Notes under the pieces: model-generated
The model's input: the letters and a program-made list of their open reading frames with translations, nothing else
Told to the model about the DNA's origin: nothing
Database searches by the model: none
Source: JANNNF01 sp963772935
Lineage (GTDB): Bacteria > Pseudomonadota > Alphaproteobacteria > Rhodobacterales > Rhodobacteraceae
Direction: 5' to 3'
NCBI GenBank assembly: GCA_963772935.1
Contig: CAVYZK010000008.1
Span: 124,001 to 188,000, forward strand
DNA: 64,000 nt
Program-made: the position numbers and the translations under genes
Part shown: in pieces, positions 25,968-36,094 of the stretch
Position numbering within the stretch: position 1 is the stretch's first letter
Layout of the letters: each line of letters begins with the position of its first letter

Positions 25968-27804
25968 TTACTGCAACCCCGCCGCCCGCAGATCATCCAG
26001 ATACGGGATCCATCTGGCGCGCCACCATAAAAGGGTAGCGCCCGCCGGGAAACATGCGCACATCATGCAGGCTCCACCCCGGATAGACGGCCTTGTGCCG
26101 CGCGATCTCGGCCTTCGCCTCATCCAGTCGGCCAACCCGGACCAGCGCACTTGCCTTGCACGGCACGCAATAGAATTCCAACGCATCGTATTGCGTCAAC
26201 GCGTCGTCAATGCGCCCAGCCATCTGATAGGTCCAGGCCAAATTGCCGCGATACCAGTCGGGCACAACCGCCTCAGTCGCCACCGCATATTCAGCCCATT
26301 CCACGGCTGTTTCAGTATCGCCCGCATTCGCCATCACCATCGCCATATCCACGCTGGACAGCGGATCGTAGGGCACAAGTGCGTGGGCGAGGTCAGCCTC
26401 ACGCGCCGCAGCCTCATAGTCGCCAGTCGCCGCAATCAGCGTATTCGCCTTGACGTAATGCAGCAGCCATTCCTCCATCCGCGACCGGTCGGGGTCTGCC
26501 TCGGCCTCACTGATCAGGGTCATCGCCACTTGCAACTCGCGCCACGGGTCGTCGGTCGGCCCATCGACGGTGCGGTTGTTGTGCAGCGCGGCCAGTTCCA
26601 GCCGCAGTAGCGACGAGTCCGGAAATGTCGCCAAACCCTCGGTCCAGATGGCAAAGGCTGCGTCTTTGGCCTCGGGCGTCCATTTGAGGAACTCCGACGC
26701 ACCGCGCAAATGATAGTCATATTCCGCCAGCGAGGGCGAGGATTTGCTCCATGTCAGGGTCTGCTCCATCACCGCAACCTCGCCCCGTATGCCCGCCAGC
26801 GTGGCATAGGTCTTGCGCGAAATCGCCTCTTGCATCGCCACGATATCCGCGCCGTCCTGTTCCAGCCGAGTAGCCCAGAGATTGCGGCCGTCCCTGCCGT
26901 CTACCAGTTGGGTGGAAATGTGGAAGACATTGCCCTGCCGCCGCAGACTGCCTTCCAGAATGTAATCCGCCTGCAATTCCTGCGCGACCTTTTGCGGGGT
27001 CATCGTCGGTGCCACCGAAAAGCTGGAGGATCGCGACAGCACCCGGATCAGCGGCGAGGTGGACAGCATCGCAATGATATCTTCGGCAATGCCCGGCCCC
27101 AGATACTCCTGCGCCGGATCGCCGCTCAGGTTGCTGAACGGCAGCACCGCCACCACCGGCGGGCCAGAGCGCGCGGCAGGCGACAGCAGGACATAGGCCA
27201 GCGCACAAAGGGCCATGACTGCGGCCACAGCCCCCGCCCAGACAAACCGCCGGCGCGGCACGGCGACAGCCCGCCTTGGCCCCTTTGTGGTGTCAGAACT
27301 GACACGGTACACATGGATCGGCTCGGCGATGTTCTTGACCCGCCGCTCGCCCATCGATTCAAACCCGAAGGCCAGTTTGCGTTCAACCTCGCGCGCTACC
27401 TTTTCGGACACGCAGATGCCGCCAGGTTCGGCCAGTTGTTCCAGTCGGGCCGCGATGTTCACGCCGTCGCCCAACCGGTCATCGCCTTCAACGATGACCT
27501 CGGCCAGATTGATGCCGATGCGTGCCAATATAATCTGCTCTTGTGGCACATCGCGGTTGCGCTCTGCCAGGCTTGCTTGCAGCGCCATGGCACATTCCAC
27601 CGCCTGTACCGCGCTGGAAAACTCGGCCAGCAGGCCGTCGCCCACCAGCTTGAAAATCCGGCCCTGATGGCGGGCGATCTCTGGCTCAAAAATCTCTTTG
27701 CGGCGCGCGGTCACGCGGGCATATGTGCCCGTCTCGTCCCGTTGCATCTGTGCGGAATATCCCACGATATCCGCCACAAGAATGGCCGCCAGCCTGCGCT
27801 CCAT
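25968..27804 (-). CDS. Class III adenylate/guanylate cyclase with TolB-like and TPR regions (frameshift near 26015)
   Basis: The product is about 611 residues. An N-terminal class III cyclase domain (MERRLAAILVADIVGYSAQM, with metal-binding Asp in DIVG, and KLVGDGLLAEF) is followed by one membrane segment near residues 205-225, a TolB-like domain (VVAVLPFSNLSGDPAQEYLG, GIAEDIIAML) and C-terminal TPR helices. Such proteins make cAMP or are inactive sensors. The frame ends as ARQMDPVSG, but a +1 shift near 26015 restores ARRWIPYLDDLRAAGLQ, the expected tail. Start ATG 27804 opens the cyclase domain; residues upstream in the frame are not conserved. Confidence 0.85.
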
Positions 27805-27887
27805 CGCGTTCCGGGCTCCCTGTCCGGGCTCCCTGCGCGCTTTGCGCTGGGCCAAGGGTATCAGCATGGTCGCGATGCAGCAATTCG

Positions 27888-27929
27888 CCCGTGTTACCCG
27901 GCCCCGACAGGGGGGCCGGGTAACACGGG
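27888..27929 (-). terminator. 18-bp stem-loop downstream of the SIMPL gene
   Basis: 18 perfect pairs (27888-27905 with 27912-27929) close a six-base loop just past the minus-strand SIMPL stop. No T-run follows, but the stem is very stable. It also separates the SIMPL gene from the cyclase gene. Confidence 0.6.
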
Positions 27930-27935
27930 GTAGTC

Positions 27936-28664
27936 TTACTGCGCGATCTCAAACACCATTGTGACCATCGCCGTCACGCCAACCTCGCCCTGTGCAACGG
28001 GGACGGCGGCAGAATCAGCAAGCTGGCGGAACATCGGCTGCGGGGCGGCATAGCCGCCGCCTTCGGTGATCGACACCACCCGGCCCAGCTTGCCACCCGA
28101 TGCCTCGACCAACAGCGTGGCCTTTGCCACCGCATCGGCGACAGCGGCCTTGCGCGCGGCATCCATCGACGGTTTCGGATCAATCAACCCGAAGGTCAGC
28201 CCGTTCAGGGTGTTGGCCCCATCCGACACGGCGGCATCCAGCACGACGCCAAGCGTATCCAGCGCCTTGATCCGCACGTTCAACTGGTTGACCGCCACAT
28301 AGGAACTGATGGTGGGGGCGGCCCCGGAATCGTACCCGGTAAAGTTGGGATTGACCGACAGGTTTGAGGTTTGCAGATCACTGTCCGCCACCCCCGCGGC
28401 CTTGAGGCGGGCCAGAACCCCGTCCATTGCGGCAGTGTTGGCGGCCAGCGCCTCGGTCGCGGTCGGACTTTGGGTGGTCACCCCAATCGACAGGGTGGCC
28501 ATGTCGGGGGCGGCCTGTACAACGCCTTCGCCGTTGACGGTGATCATTGCGGTTTGCGCCTTTGCGGTTTGAGCCTCTTGGGCATAAGCAGCCATGGGCA
28601 GCGGCAGGGTGGCTGCAACAGGGGCAAGGGCTGTGCAAAGGGCCAGAACATAACGGGTGCGCAT
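27936..28664 (-). CDS. SIMPL-domain (DUF541) periplasmic protein
   Basis: This 242-residue precursor has a Sec signal peptide (MRTRYVLALCTALAPVAA, ending AYAQ). The mature domain is SIMPL/DUF541 (ITVNGEGVVQAAPDMATLSI, GLTFGLIDPKPSMDAARKAA, MVTMVFEI). Family members are periplasmic oligomers linked to oxidative-stress defence or envelope functions. Start ATG 28664 has a perfect AAGGAGG ribosome-binding site. It is divergent from the 1024-residue protein gene. Confidence 0.9.
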   Translation of the reverse strand: MRTRYVLALCTALAPVAATLPLPMAAYAQEAQTAKAQTAMITVNGEGVVQAAPDMATLSIGVTTQSPTATEALAANTAAMDGVLARLKAAGVADSDLQTSNLSVNPNFTGYDSGAAPTISSYVAVNQLNVRIKALDTLGVVLDAAVSDGANTLNGLTFGLIDPKPSMDAARKAAVADAVAKATLLVEASGGKLGRVVSITEGGGYAAPQPMFRQLADSAAVPVAQGEVGVTAMVTMVFEIAQ

Positions 28665-28825
28665 CGGATATCCTCCTTGGATGGGGCGACAAATCATACA
28701 TAAGACGCACCCCACAAGCCGATCCTTGGCCGTTTTCCTTCCCTTCGGCAAAAAGCTGCTGTAATGCTGCGCGAGCCGTCGGGTCCGCGTTCCCGACATC
28801 CCGGAACTTGTGTTAGACCCGTGGA

Positions 28826-31800
28826 ATGAAACCGACATTCGCCCTGAACATCACTGACGAGGCCATCGGCCTGTTGCACCGCACCTCCAAGGGCTGGACC
28901 CCGGTGGGGGAGGTGTCTTTTGCCGAACCCGATCTGGCCGAAGCGCTTGGATATCTGCGCAAGACCGCCCTCGGCGTTTCGCCGCGCGGGATCAGCACCA
29001 AACTGGTGATCCCCAACTCGCAGATCCTCTACGCGGAACTTGACGCGCCGGGGCCGGATGAGGCCAGTCGTCTGGCGCAAATCCGTGCAGGGCTGGAGGG
29101 GCGCACGCCCTATGATGTGGCCGATCTGGTGTTTGACTGGCAGGCCACCGGGACGACCGTACAGGTCGCCGTCGTCGCGCGCGAAACCCTTGCCGAGGCA
29201 GAGGCATTCGCTGCCGAACACCGCCTGAACCCGATGTCGTTTGTGGCGATCCCGGATGGCGCATTCACCGGCGAGCCCTTCTTTGGCCCGACCGGCTTTG
29301 CCGCCACTCAACTTTCCGACGGCGAAACCGTGGACCGTGACCGCGACGCCATCGTCATCCGCGCCCGCGAATTGCCCAAGGCCGAAAACGTCACCCCCGA
29401 CCCGGCACCTGTGGCCGACGCGGTTCCCGAGCCTGTGTCCGAGACGACCGCGCAGGACCTGCCTGCACAAGAAGTGGCAGAAGCGGAACCGGCGCTTGTG
29501 GCCGAGGCTGTAGCAGAACCAGACGCAGCCCCCTACGTTGAGCCGGAACCCGCGCCCGAACCGGCCTATACCCCACCAATCTATACCCTTCCGGAAGATG
29601 CCGAGCCGCTGAGCGCATTTCAGGACACGCGGCCCACTGCCGAGGCCAAAGCCGCCGTGTCCTACTGGTCAGACAAAACGGCGGAACCGTTGCCTGAACC
29701 GGTCTATGCGCCAGTGGCCGCGCCTGCCCCCTTACCGGTTGTAGAACCGGTCGCAACGGCCCAAACCCGCGCCACGCCAGACCCTGACGAAGCCCCCTTT
29801 ACCCATGTCGTCGATGCAACGGCCTTCCCCGAAATTGACGAGGCACCACAGGTGCCGCCCGGGTTGGAATTGCCCAAGAACGGCGTTGACGGCGATGATA
29901 TTCCGCCCGCACCTTCCGCCGCGATCCGTATGGCCTTTGCCAGCCGCCGCGATACCGCAAACCTGCCGCCCGTGGTGGCAACACCTGTCGCGGCTGGTCC
30001 TGCCGGGTTGAATGGTGTGGGCGTTGGTGCGACCATTGCCGGGCGCTTGTCTGGCTTTGGCCAAGGCGCGGAAACGCCGGCGCTGCGTGCCGGACGCGGC
30101 AAGCCGATTGAAGACCTGCCCCCCTTGCCGCGCCCCGCGCAGGCAGGGGCCAAGCCGTCACCCTCTGGCAGCACGGTGGCAGGGATCGCCCGCAGCAGCA
30201 TGTCCAAAGGTCTGGGTGCCTTGGTCGCAGCCCCCGGATCTACCACCAAAAAGAAGAAATCAGCAGCCCCTGCCCCGGCCACGATCGACCCGCGCACCCC
30301 GGCCCAAACGCTGGCACCCAACAAACCGCTGACCAAACCCGGCGGCACATTTGGTGCCCGCCCGGTGCAGCGCGGCAAGCCGAGGCATCTGGGCCTTATT
30401 CTGACCGGGCTGTTGCTGTTGTGCCTTGCTTTGGTGGCCGCGTGGTCTTCGTTCTATCTGGGCGCTGAAAATACGACGGTCGCCCCCACCACCGATACCG
30501 CAAGCCTAGCCGCGCCCGCCGACACCGTTGTGCCCGGCATCGACGACGAAATGCTCGCCGATGAACAAGACCCTGCAGCCCTGGAAGCTGTAGCCGCCGC
30601 CGCCCCCGCGCTGGATCAGGCCGCAGCGCCAGAGGCCGACATTGCAGCAGAGGGCACCACCCAGACTGCCGCAGAGGACGCCCCCGCGCCGGACGCACCC
30701 GCCCCCAGCGTGGCCGCGGCCCCGGTGACATCCGCAGACAGCCCCACCGCCGCCCCTCTGGCCGAAGGTCAGGACGAGATCTTTCTGGCCGCGATGGACT
30801 CGCCCCCCCCGGCGCTGGATGCGCTGGCCCTGCCGGCACCCGAAACGGCGGGCGACGCGGCCCCCCCCGCGCAAGCCCCACCGCCGCCGTTTGGTACGGT
30901 GTATCAGTTTGACGCCAAGGGCCTGATCCAACCCACGCCGGAAGGCATCCTGACGCCCGAGGGCGTCATGCTTTTTGCAGGCAAGCCCCCGGTTGTGCCG
31001 CCGCAACGCAGCGCAGCGGTCGTGGCCGCCGCCGCTGCCGCCGCAGCGCAAGCCGTATTGCCCGCGCCGACCACCGCCTTGCCCGCCGCCCCGGGGGCAA
31101 TTTCCGGTGCCACGGTAGAGGCCGTTCCGGTGGGCGAAGCTGCTCCGGTGGCAGACCCCGCCTTGCAAGGCTTTCGCCCCAAGCAGCGCCCTGACAGCCT
31201 GACCCCGGCGGTGCAAAATGGCGCGCTGACCCCTGATGTCGCCGATACCGCTGTGGCAAGCCTGCGTCCCCGTGCACGCCCGCAAACCGTGCTGGCGGCA
31301 GGTGCGGCAGCGCGGCAGGAAACCGAAGCGGCCTCGCTTGCCGCGCAGGCCGAAGAGCTTGCCAAGGCCCAGGCCGCAGCCCTTGCCGCAGCCGACCCCG
31401 CCAACCCCAGCCTGCTTGCCATTTCGCGCCGCCCTGCCGAGCGCCCGCGCGATCTGTCGCGCGCGGTTGAAGCCGCCGTAGCCGCCGCCATCCGCGCGCC
31501 AGAACCTGAACCCGCCGTCGAACCTGAACCAGAGGTCAAACTCGCCGCAGCGGTACCCGCGCCAAAAGCCAAGGTCAAAGTAAAGGAACCCGAGGCTCAT
31601 GAGCCCGAGGCGGACGAGGAACCCGAACTCGCCGCCGCCCCCCGCTCTTCATCGCTGAAAGGCACTGTGGCCAAGAAGGCGACGTTTGTTAAGGCGATCA
31701 ACCTTTCCAAGATCAACCTGATCGGCGTTTATGGCAGTGACTCCAAGCGGTATGCTTTGGTCAGGCAGGCCAATGGGCGATACAAGAAAGTGCGCGTCGG

Positions 31801-31900
31801 CGACAATGTCGATGGTGGCAAGGTCGCTGCAATCACGGCGTCGGAAGTTCGCTATCAAAAGAGTGGCCGCATGGTCACGCTGAAACTGCCCAAAAGCTGA
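28826..31900 (+). CDS. Large single-pass protein with PilM/GspL-like N-terminus and PilP/GspC-like C-terminus
   Basis: This is a 1024-residue acidic, Ala/Pro-rich protein. Residues 1-~150 resemble the actin-like cytoplasmic part of PilM/GspL (ALNITDEAIGLLHRTSKG, KLVIPNSQILYAELDAPG). A long low-complexity linker leads to one membrane helix near residues 522-545 (LGLILTGLLLLCLALVAAW). A second low-complexity stretch follows, then a compact ~75-residue end (INLIGVYGSDSKRYALVRQ, YKKVRVGDNVDGGKVAAI) like the PilP/GspC homology region. This would place the C-terminus in the periplasm. No pilus or type II secretion genes are nearby. The family is one I know only as hypothetical in Rhodobacteraceae. 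Confidence 0.7.
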   Translation: MKPTFALNITDEAIGLLHRTSKGWTPVGEVSFAEPDLAEALGYLRKTALGVSPRGISTKLVIPNSQILYAELDAPGPDEASRLAQIRAGLEGRTPYDVADLVFDWQATGTTVQVAVVARETLAEAEAFAAEHRLNPMSFVAIPDGAFTGEPFFGPTGFAATQLSDGETVDRDRDAIVIRARELPKAENVTPDPAPVADAVPEPVSETTAQDLPAQEVAEAEPALVAEAVAEPDAAPYVEPEPAPEPAYTPPIYTLPEDAEPLSAFQDTRPTAEAKAAVSYWSDKTAEPLPEPVYAPVAAPAPLPVVEPVATAQTRATPDPDEAPFTHVVDATAFPEIDEAPQVPPGLELPKNGVDGDDIPPAPSAAIRMAFASRRDTANLPPVVATPVAAGPAGLNGVGVGATIAGRLSGFGQGAETPALRAGRGKPIEDLPPLPRPAQAGAKPSPSGSTVAGIARSSMSKGLGALVAAPGSTTKKKKSAAPAPATIDPRTPAQTLAPNKPLTKPGGTFGARPVQRGKPRHLGLILTGLLLLCLALVAAWSSFYLGAENTTVAPTTDTASLAAPADTVVPGIDDEMLADEQDPAALEAVAAAAPALDQAAAPEADIAAEGTTQTAAEDAPAPDAPAPSVAAAPVTSADSPTAAPLAEGQDEIFLAAMDSPPPALDALALPAPETAGDAAPPAQAPPPPFGTVYQFDAKGLIQPTPEGILTPEGVMLFAGKPPVVPPQRSAAVVAAAAAAAAQAVLPAPTTALPAAPGAISGATVEAVPVGEAAPVADPALQGFRPKQRPDSLTPAVQNGALTPDVADTAVASLRPRARPQTVLAAGAAARQETEAASLAAQAEELAKAQAAALAAADPANPSLLAISRRPAERPRDLSRAVEAAVAAAIRAPEPEPAVEPEPEVKLAAAVPAPKAKVKVKEPEAHEPEADEEPELAAAPRSSSLKGTVAKKATFVKAINLSKINLIGVYGSDSKRYALVRQANGRYKKVRVGDNVDGGKVAAITASEVRYQKSGRMVTLKLPKS

Positions 31901-32281
31901 CAAAAGCCCGGTCGTAGGCTTCACCGACTTGGCAGGTTATCCGCCGTTGCGCGACGGAACGCAGCCCGGCGCGCGTGCAAGCTTTGCCCTGACAGCACAG
32001 ATGCGACGTGTTTCAGGATCAATTGCCAAAGACCACAACTGCCGCACTCGCTTTTGGGCAATCTTGCCATGGACAATGCAAGCCGAGGGTGACTATCCTT
32101 GCACGGTCTGGCGGCCATGGGTCTGATGTTTGACCCTGTCGCGCAGAACCGCTGATCCATCTTTTGCCGCAGCCCCACCCTGCCATTGGCGCGGGTGCCG
32201 GGGCTGATACATCAGGCATCTATCCGCCGCCCCATCTATCGGGTCCGACATTTACGCACGGTACGACATAGAAAGTTCGCC
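31901..32281. other. Intergenic region, no gene recognised
   Basis: This 381-bp region upstream of the antiporter contains only short frames without recognisable products. It should hold the kefB-like promoter and possibly the end of the previous transcript. No clear hairpin with a T-run is seen. Confidence 0.4.
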
Positions 32282-34180
32282 ATGGAAGGTTTCCTGTTTC
32301 AAGCCAGTCTCTACCTTGCCGCCGCCGTTCTGGTGGTGCCGATTGCCATCCGGCTGGGGCTGGGGTCGGTGCTGGGGTATCTGGCGGCAGGAATTTTGCT
32401 GGGGCCGGTGTTTGGGCTTGCGGGTACGCAGGCGCAGGATTTGCAGCATGTCGCCGAATTTGGCGTGGTGATGATGCTGTTTCTGATCGGGTTGGAACTG
32501 GAACCCCGCACCCTGTGGGACATGCGGCACAAGCTGATCGGGCTGGGCGGCGCGCAGGTTCTGGGCACCACCGGGGTGGTCACGGCGGGTCTCGTATTGC
32601 TGGGGCAGGAGTGGCAGGTGGCGCTGACCATCGGCATGCTGGTGTCGCTGTCATCGACCGCCATCGTGCTGCAAACGCTGAACGAGAAAAACCTGATGCG
32701 CAGCGCCGGCGGGCGGGCGACGTTTTCGGTCCTGCTGACGCAGGATATTGCGGTGGTGCCAATTCTTGCGCTGATCCCGCTGCTGTCGGTGCCGATGATT
32801 GCGGGACAGGCCAGCGATCTGGCCCCCGAAACCGCCACCCACACCGCCGATGCCGCCACCAGCAGCGCGGCCCCGCTGATCAGCTTTGTGCAATCCCTGC
32901 CCGCTTGGGCCGATGCCACCCTGACGCTGGCGATTGTGGCCAGCATCGTGCTGGTCGGACATTTCCTGACACGGCCGGTGTTTCGCTTTGTCCATGCCTC
33001 GCGCTTGCCGGAAATGTCCACCTTCATCTCTTTGCTGATGGTGCTGGGCATCGCGTTTCTGATGATGCTGGTGGGGTTGTCGCCCGCCCTCGGCACTTTT
33101 GTCGCCGGGGTGGTGCTGGCAAACTCGGAGTTCCGCCATCAGATCGAGGCTGATATCAAGCCGTTCAAGGGCCTGCTGCTGGGCCTGTTCTTCATGACGG
33201 TGGGCATCGGCGTAAACTTTGCCGTGCTGGCCAGTGCGCCGCTGACGATTCTGGGCCTGACGCTGGCGCTGATCGGGCTGAAATGTCTGGTGCTTTACGC
33301 GGTCGCCCTGGGCTTTGGCATCAAGGGCCGCGACCGTTGGCTGTTCACTCTCGGGCTGGCGCAGGCGGGCGAGTTCGGCTTTCTGATCGTCAGTTTTGCG
33401 CGTGACGAAGGCGTGCTGGGGCTGGAGGCAGGCCAGGTCGTGCTGCTGGTGATATCGCTTTCAATGCTGCTGACACCGCTGTTGTTCATCCTCTATGACC
33501 GTCTGGCGACCCGTTTGATCCCGCGCGCGCCCGCGCCCGAGGCGGATGAGATTACCGAAAAAGGCCGGGTGATCATCGCGGGCATTGGGCGGTTCGGGCA
33601 GGTGGTCAACCGTCTGGTGCGCACCTCAGGTGTCTCCACCGTGGTGCTGGATGCTGATATGGCCACGATTGAAACCATGCGCCGCTTTGGCGTGAAGGGG
33701 TTTTTTGGCGACCCCGGCCGTCCCGAACTGCTGGCAGCGGCAGGTTTGGCCGAGGCCGATGTGCTGGTGGTGGCGGTCGATGACCGCGACACCGCCAACC
33801 GTATCGTGAAACACGCCCGCCACGAACGCCCCGATATCCACATCGTTGCCCGCGCCCGTGACCGCGTGCATGTCTATGAACTGTATCAGGCAGGCGCGAA
33901 TGACATCGTGCGGGAAACCTTTGACTCCTCCATCCGTGCCGGGCGCTATGTGCTTGAAAACATGGGATTCACGGAATATGAGGCCGCAACCCTGAGCCAG
34001 ACCTATTACAAGGTGGACCGCGGCGCCATGCGCGATCTGGCGGAATTGTGGGTGCCGGGGCAGCCGGTGCATCTGAACGAGGCCTACATCAACCGCGCCA
34101 AACAGTTGGACCGCGATCTGGAAACCGCGCTGATCGAAGAGCTGGACGAGGCCCGCCCCAAAAATCAGGCGGCTGAATAA
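32282..34180 (+). CDS. CPA2-type monovalent cation:proton antiporter (KefB/KefC-like)
   Basis: This 632-residue inner-membrane protein has an N-terminal Na+/H+ exchanger domain with about 12-13 helices (AEFGVVMMLFLIGLELEPR, LSSTAIVLQTLNEK, TFVAGVVLANSEFRHQI). A C-terminal TrkA-N/RCK domain binds nucleotide (IAGIGRFGQVVNRLV, VVLDADMATIETMRRFG). It probably effluxes K+ in exchange for protons, perhaps under electrophile stress; no KefF/KefG partner is adjacent. Start ATG 32282 precedes the first helix; the frame is open to 32186. Confidence 0.9.
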   Translation: MEGFLFQASLYLAAAVLVVPIAIRLGLGSVLGYLAAGILLGPVFGLAGTQAQDLQHVAEFGVVMMLFLIGLELEPRTLWDMRHKLIGLGGAQVLGTTGVVTAGLVLLGQEWQVALTIGMLVSLSSTAIVLQTLNEKNLMRSAGGRATFSVLLTQDIAVVPILALIPLLSVPMIAGQASDLAPETATHTADAATSSAAPLISFVQSLPAWADATLTLAIVASIVLVGHFLTRPVFRFVHASRLPEMSTFISLLMVLGIAFLMMLVGLSPALGTFVAGVVLANSEFRHQIEADIKPFKGLLLGLFFMTVGIGVNFAVLASAPLTILGLTLALIGLKCLVLYAVALGFGIKGRDRWLFTLGLAQAGEFGFLIVSFARDEGVLGLEAGQVVLLVISLSMLLTPLLFILYDRLATRLIPRAPAPEADEITEKGRVIIAGIGRFGQVVNRLVRTSGVSTVVLDADMATIETMRRFGVKGFFGDPGRPELLAAAGLAEADVLVVAVDDRDTANRIVKHARHERPDIHIVARARDRVHVYELYQAGANDIVRETFDSSIRAGRYVLENMGFTEYEAATLSQTYYKVDRGAMRDLAELWVPGQPVHLNEAYINRAKQLDRDLETALIEELDEARPKNQAAE

Positions 34181-34190
34181 CGCCACACCC

Positions 34191-34257
34191 CGGAGTTTTC
34201 AAAAACTCCGTCTTGGAACCTTCAAAGCTTCGGTTCCGATTTCTTCAAAGAAATCGG
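34191..34257. repeat. Palindrome cluster between convergent antiporter and rnd
   Basis: 34191-34210 (9-bp arms, CA centre) and 34236-34257 (10-bp arms, CA centre) are two palindromes flanking an imperfect inverted repeat (GGAACC...GGTTCC). The block fills the gap between the convergent stops at 34180 and 34272, as do the blocks at 3529 and 17242. Confidence 0.7.
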
Positions 34258-34271
34258 TGAAATGGCGCAGC

Positions 34272-35430
34272 TTAAAGCCGCACCACCCGCACTTCATGCC
34301 CCTTGGCTGACAGCGCAATCTCGCCCTTGCACAGGCGGATGGCGTCGTCGCCAAACGCCTCGAACCGCCAGCCGGACAGCGCATCGACATTGCGTTGCCC
34401 TGCGGCGATCAGGTCCAGTTCCGCACTCGACGCGATCAGTTTGGGGGCGACGCCCAGCGATTCCGACTTGGCCTTCAACAGCACGCGCAACAGGTCTGCC
34501 AGTGCCGGATTGACCTGCATCTGGTCCTTCTCGGCCTCAACCTTTGGCAAGTCTTCGGGCCGCGTGTCCATGCCCGCCTTCACGGCCGCCAGAATTCCTT
34601 CGGCAATCTCGGTCTTGCGACCTTCACGCTGCAACAGGCGCGACCGTCCCAGTTCTTCCATGTTGGTGGGCCGGGTCGAGGCCAGTTCCAACAGCGCGTC
34701 ATCCTTCATCACCCGGCTGCGCGGCACGTTGTTGCCTTGGCTGTAGACCTCGCGGAAAGCGCGCCAACTCCTTGACCACGGCCAGAAAGCGGCCCGAGGT
34801 GGTGCGGGTCTTGATGCGCAGCCAGGCTTCCTCGGGGTGGGTGGTGTAGGTGGCGGGGTCCAGCAGGATCGCCAGTTCTTCCTCAACCCACGGTTCCCGC
34901 TTGGATTTCGCCAGTTGAGCGGCGAGAAATTCATAGATCACCCGCAGATGGGTCACATCGGCCAAGGCATAGTCTTTTTGTGCGGTAGACAGTGGGCGGC
35001 GCGACCAGTCGGTAAAACGGCTCGTCTTATCAAGGTTTTCCTTGGCGATCTTCTTGACGAGCGTTTCATACCCCACCTGTTCGCCAAAGCCGCAGACCAT
35101 GGCGGCGATCTGGGTATCGAACAGCGGTTTGGGGAACACATTGCCTTCGACGAAGAAAATCTCCAGATCCTGCCGGGCGGCGTGGAACACCTTGACCGTC
35201 GCCTCGTGGCGGAACAGATCGTACAGCGGTTCCATCGACATATCGGCACCCTCGATCGGGTCCACCAGCACCGCATCGCCGGACTTGCCGGGCAACGCCA
35301 TCTGGATCAGGCACAGCTTGGACCAGTAGGTGCGTTCGCGCAGAAACTCGGTGTCGATGGTGACATAAGGCTCTGCCTTGGCAGCCTCGCAGAATGCGGC
35401 AAGGTCTGCGGTCGTGGTGATGGTGCGCAT
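34272..35430 (-). CDS. rnd: Ribonuclease D (one frameshift near 34757)
   Basis: This 3'-5' exoribonuclease is used in tRNA 3' maturation. The N-terminal DEDDy exonuclease domain shows VTIDTEFLRERTYWSKLCL and the late DYALADVTHL motif. HRDC-type helices follow (RSRVMKDDALLELA, ALSGWRFEAFGDDAIRLCKG). The frame changes near 34757, where one extra C separates ELARF from REVYSQGNN; correction gives about 385 residues, the usual length. Start ATG 35430 (MRTITTTADLAAFC). Confidence 0.92.
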
Positions 35431-35502
35431 GGGCGTCTTTCGCAATGTATCACGGGGGCATCCCGTACAACCGCTATAGGATGTGTGCGCCTTAAAGGAA
35501 AG

Positions 35503-36094
35503 TCACGCGATAATCACCGGGGTCCGGTCGCCCGCCGCATATCGGCGCAGGACGGCGGGGTAGAGGCGGTGTTCCTGTGCCAGCACCCGCTGCGTCAGAT
35601 CGTCGGCCGTATCACCGGGCAGGACGGGCACGCGGGCTTGGCCAAGGATCGGGCCATCGTCCAGCACGGACGTCACCTCATGCACCGTACAACCCGCCTC
35701 GGTGTCGCCCGCGTCCAGTGCGCGCTGGTGGGTGTGCAGGCCGGGATACTTGGGCAAAAGCGACGGGTGAATGTTCAGCATCCGGCCCTGAAAGCGGTCG
35801 ACAAAAGCCGGGGTCAGCACCCGCATGAAGCCTGCAAGGCAGACGATATCGGGATCGGCGGCAAGGATCGGGGCCAGCAAAGCGGCCTCAAACGCCGCAC
35901 GGTCGCGGCCGAAAGGCGCGGTGATCGACCGCCGCCGTCGCAATGCCAAGCGTGGCCGCATGTGCCAGCCCCGCCGCCGCCGGATCGTTCGAGGCCACCA
36001 GCACAGCCCGCGCCGGGTGGTCGCCCACCATATCGCGCACCAGTGCCCGCATGTTGGAGCCACCCCCCGAAATCAGGATGGCCACCCGTTTCAC
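35503..36094 (-). CDS. purN: Phosphoribosylglycinamide formyltransferase (one frameshift near 35917)
   Basis: This enzyme transfers the formyl group from 10-formyl-THF to GAR in purine synthesis. It begins MKRVAILISGGGSNMRAL (phosphate loop), continues after the shift with CLAGFMRVLTPAFVDRFQG and NIHPSLLPKYPGLHTHQRAL (catalytic His/Asn region) and TVHEVTSVLDDGPI. An extra T in GCCTTTCGGC near 35917 splits the frame; correction gives about 196 residues. The start overlaps the purM stop (ATGA), so purM-purN are one operon. Confidence 0.94.
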
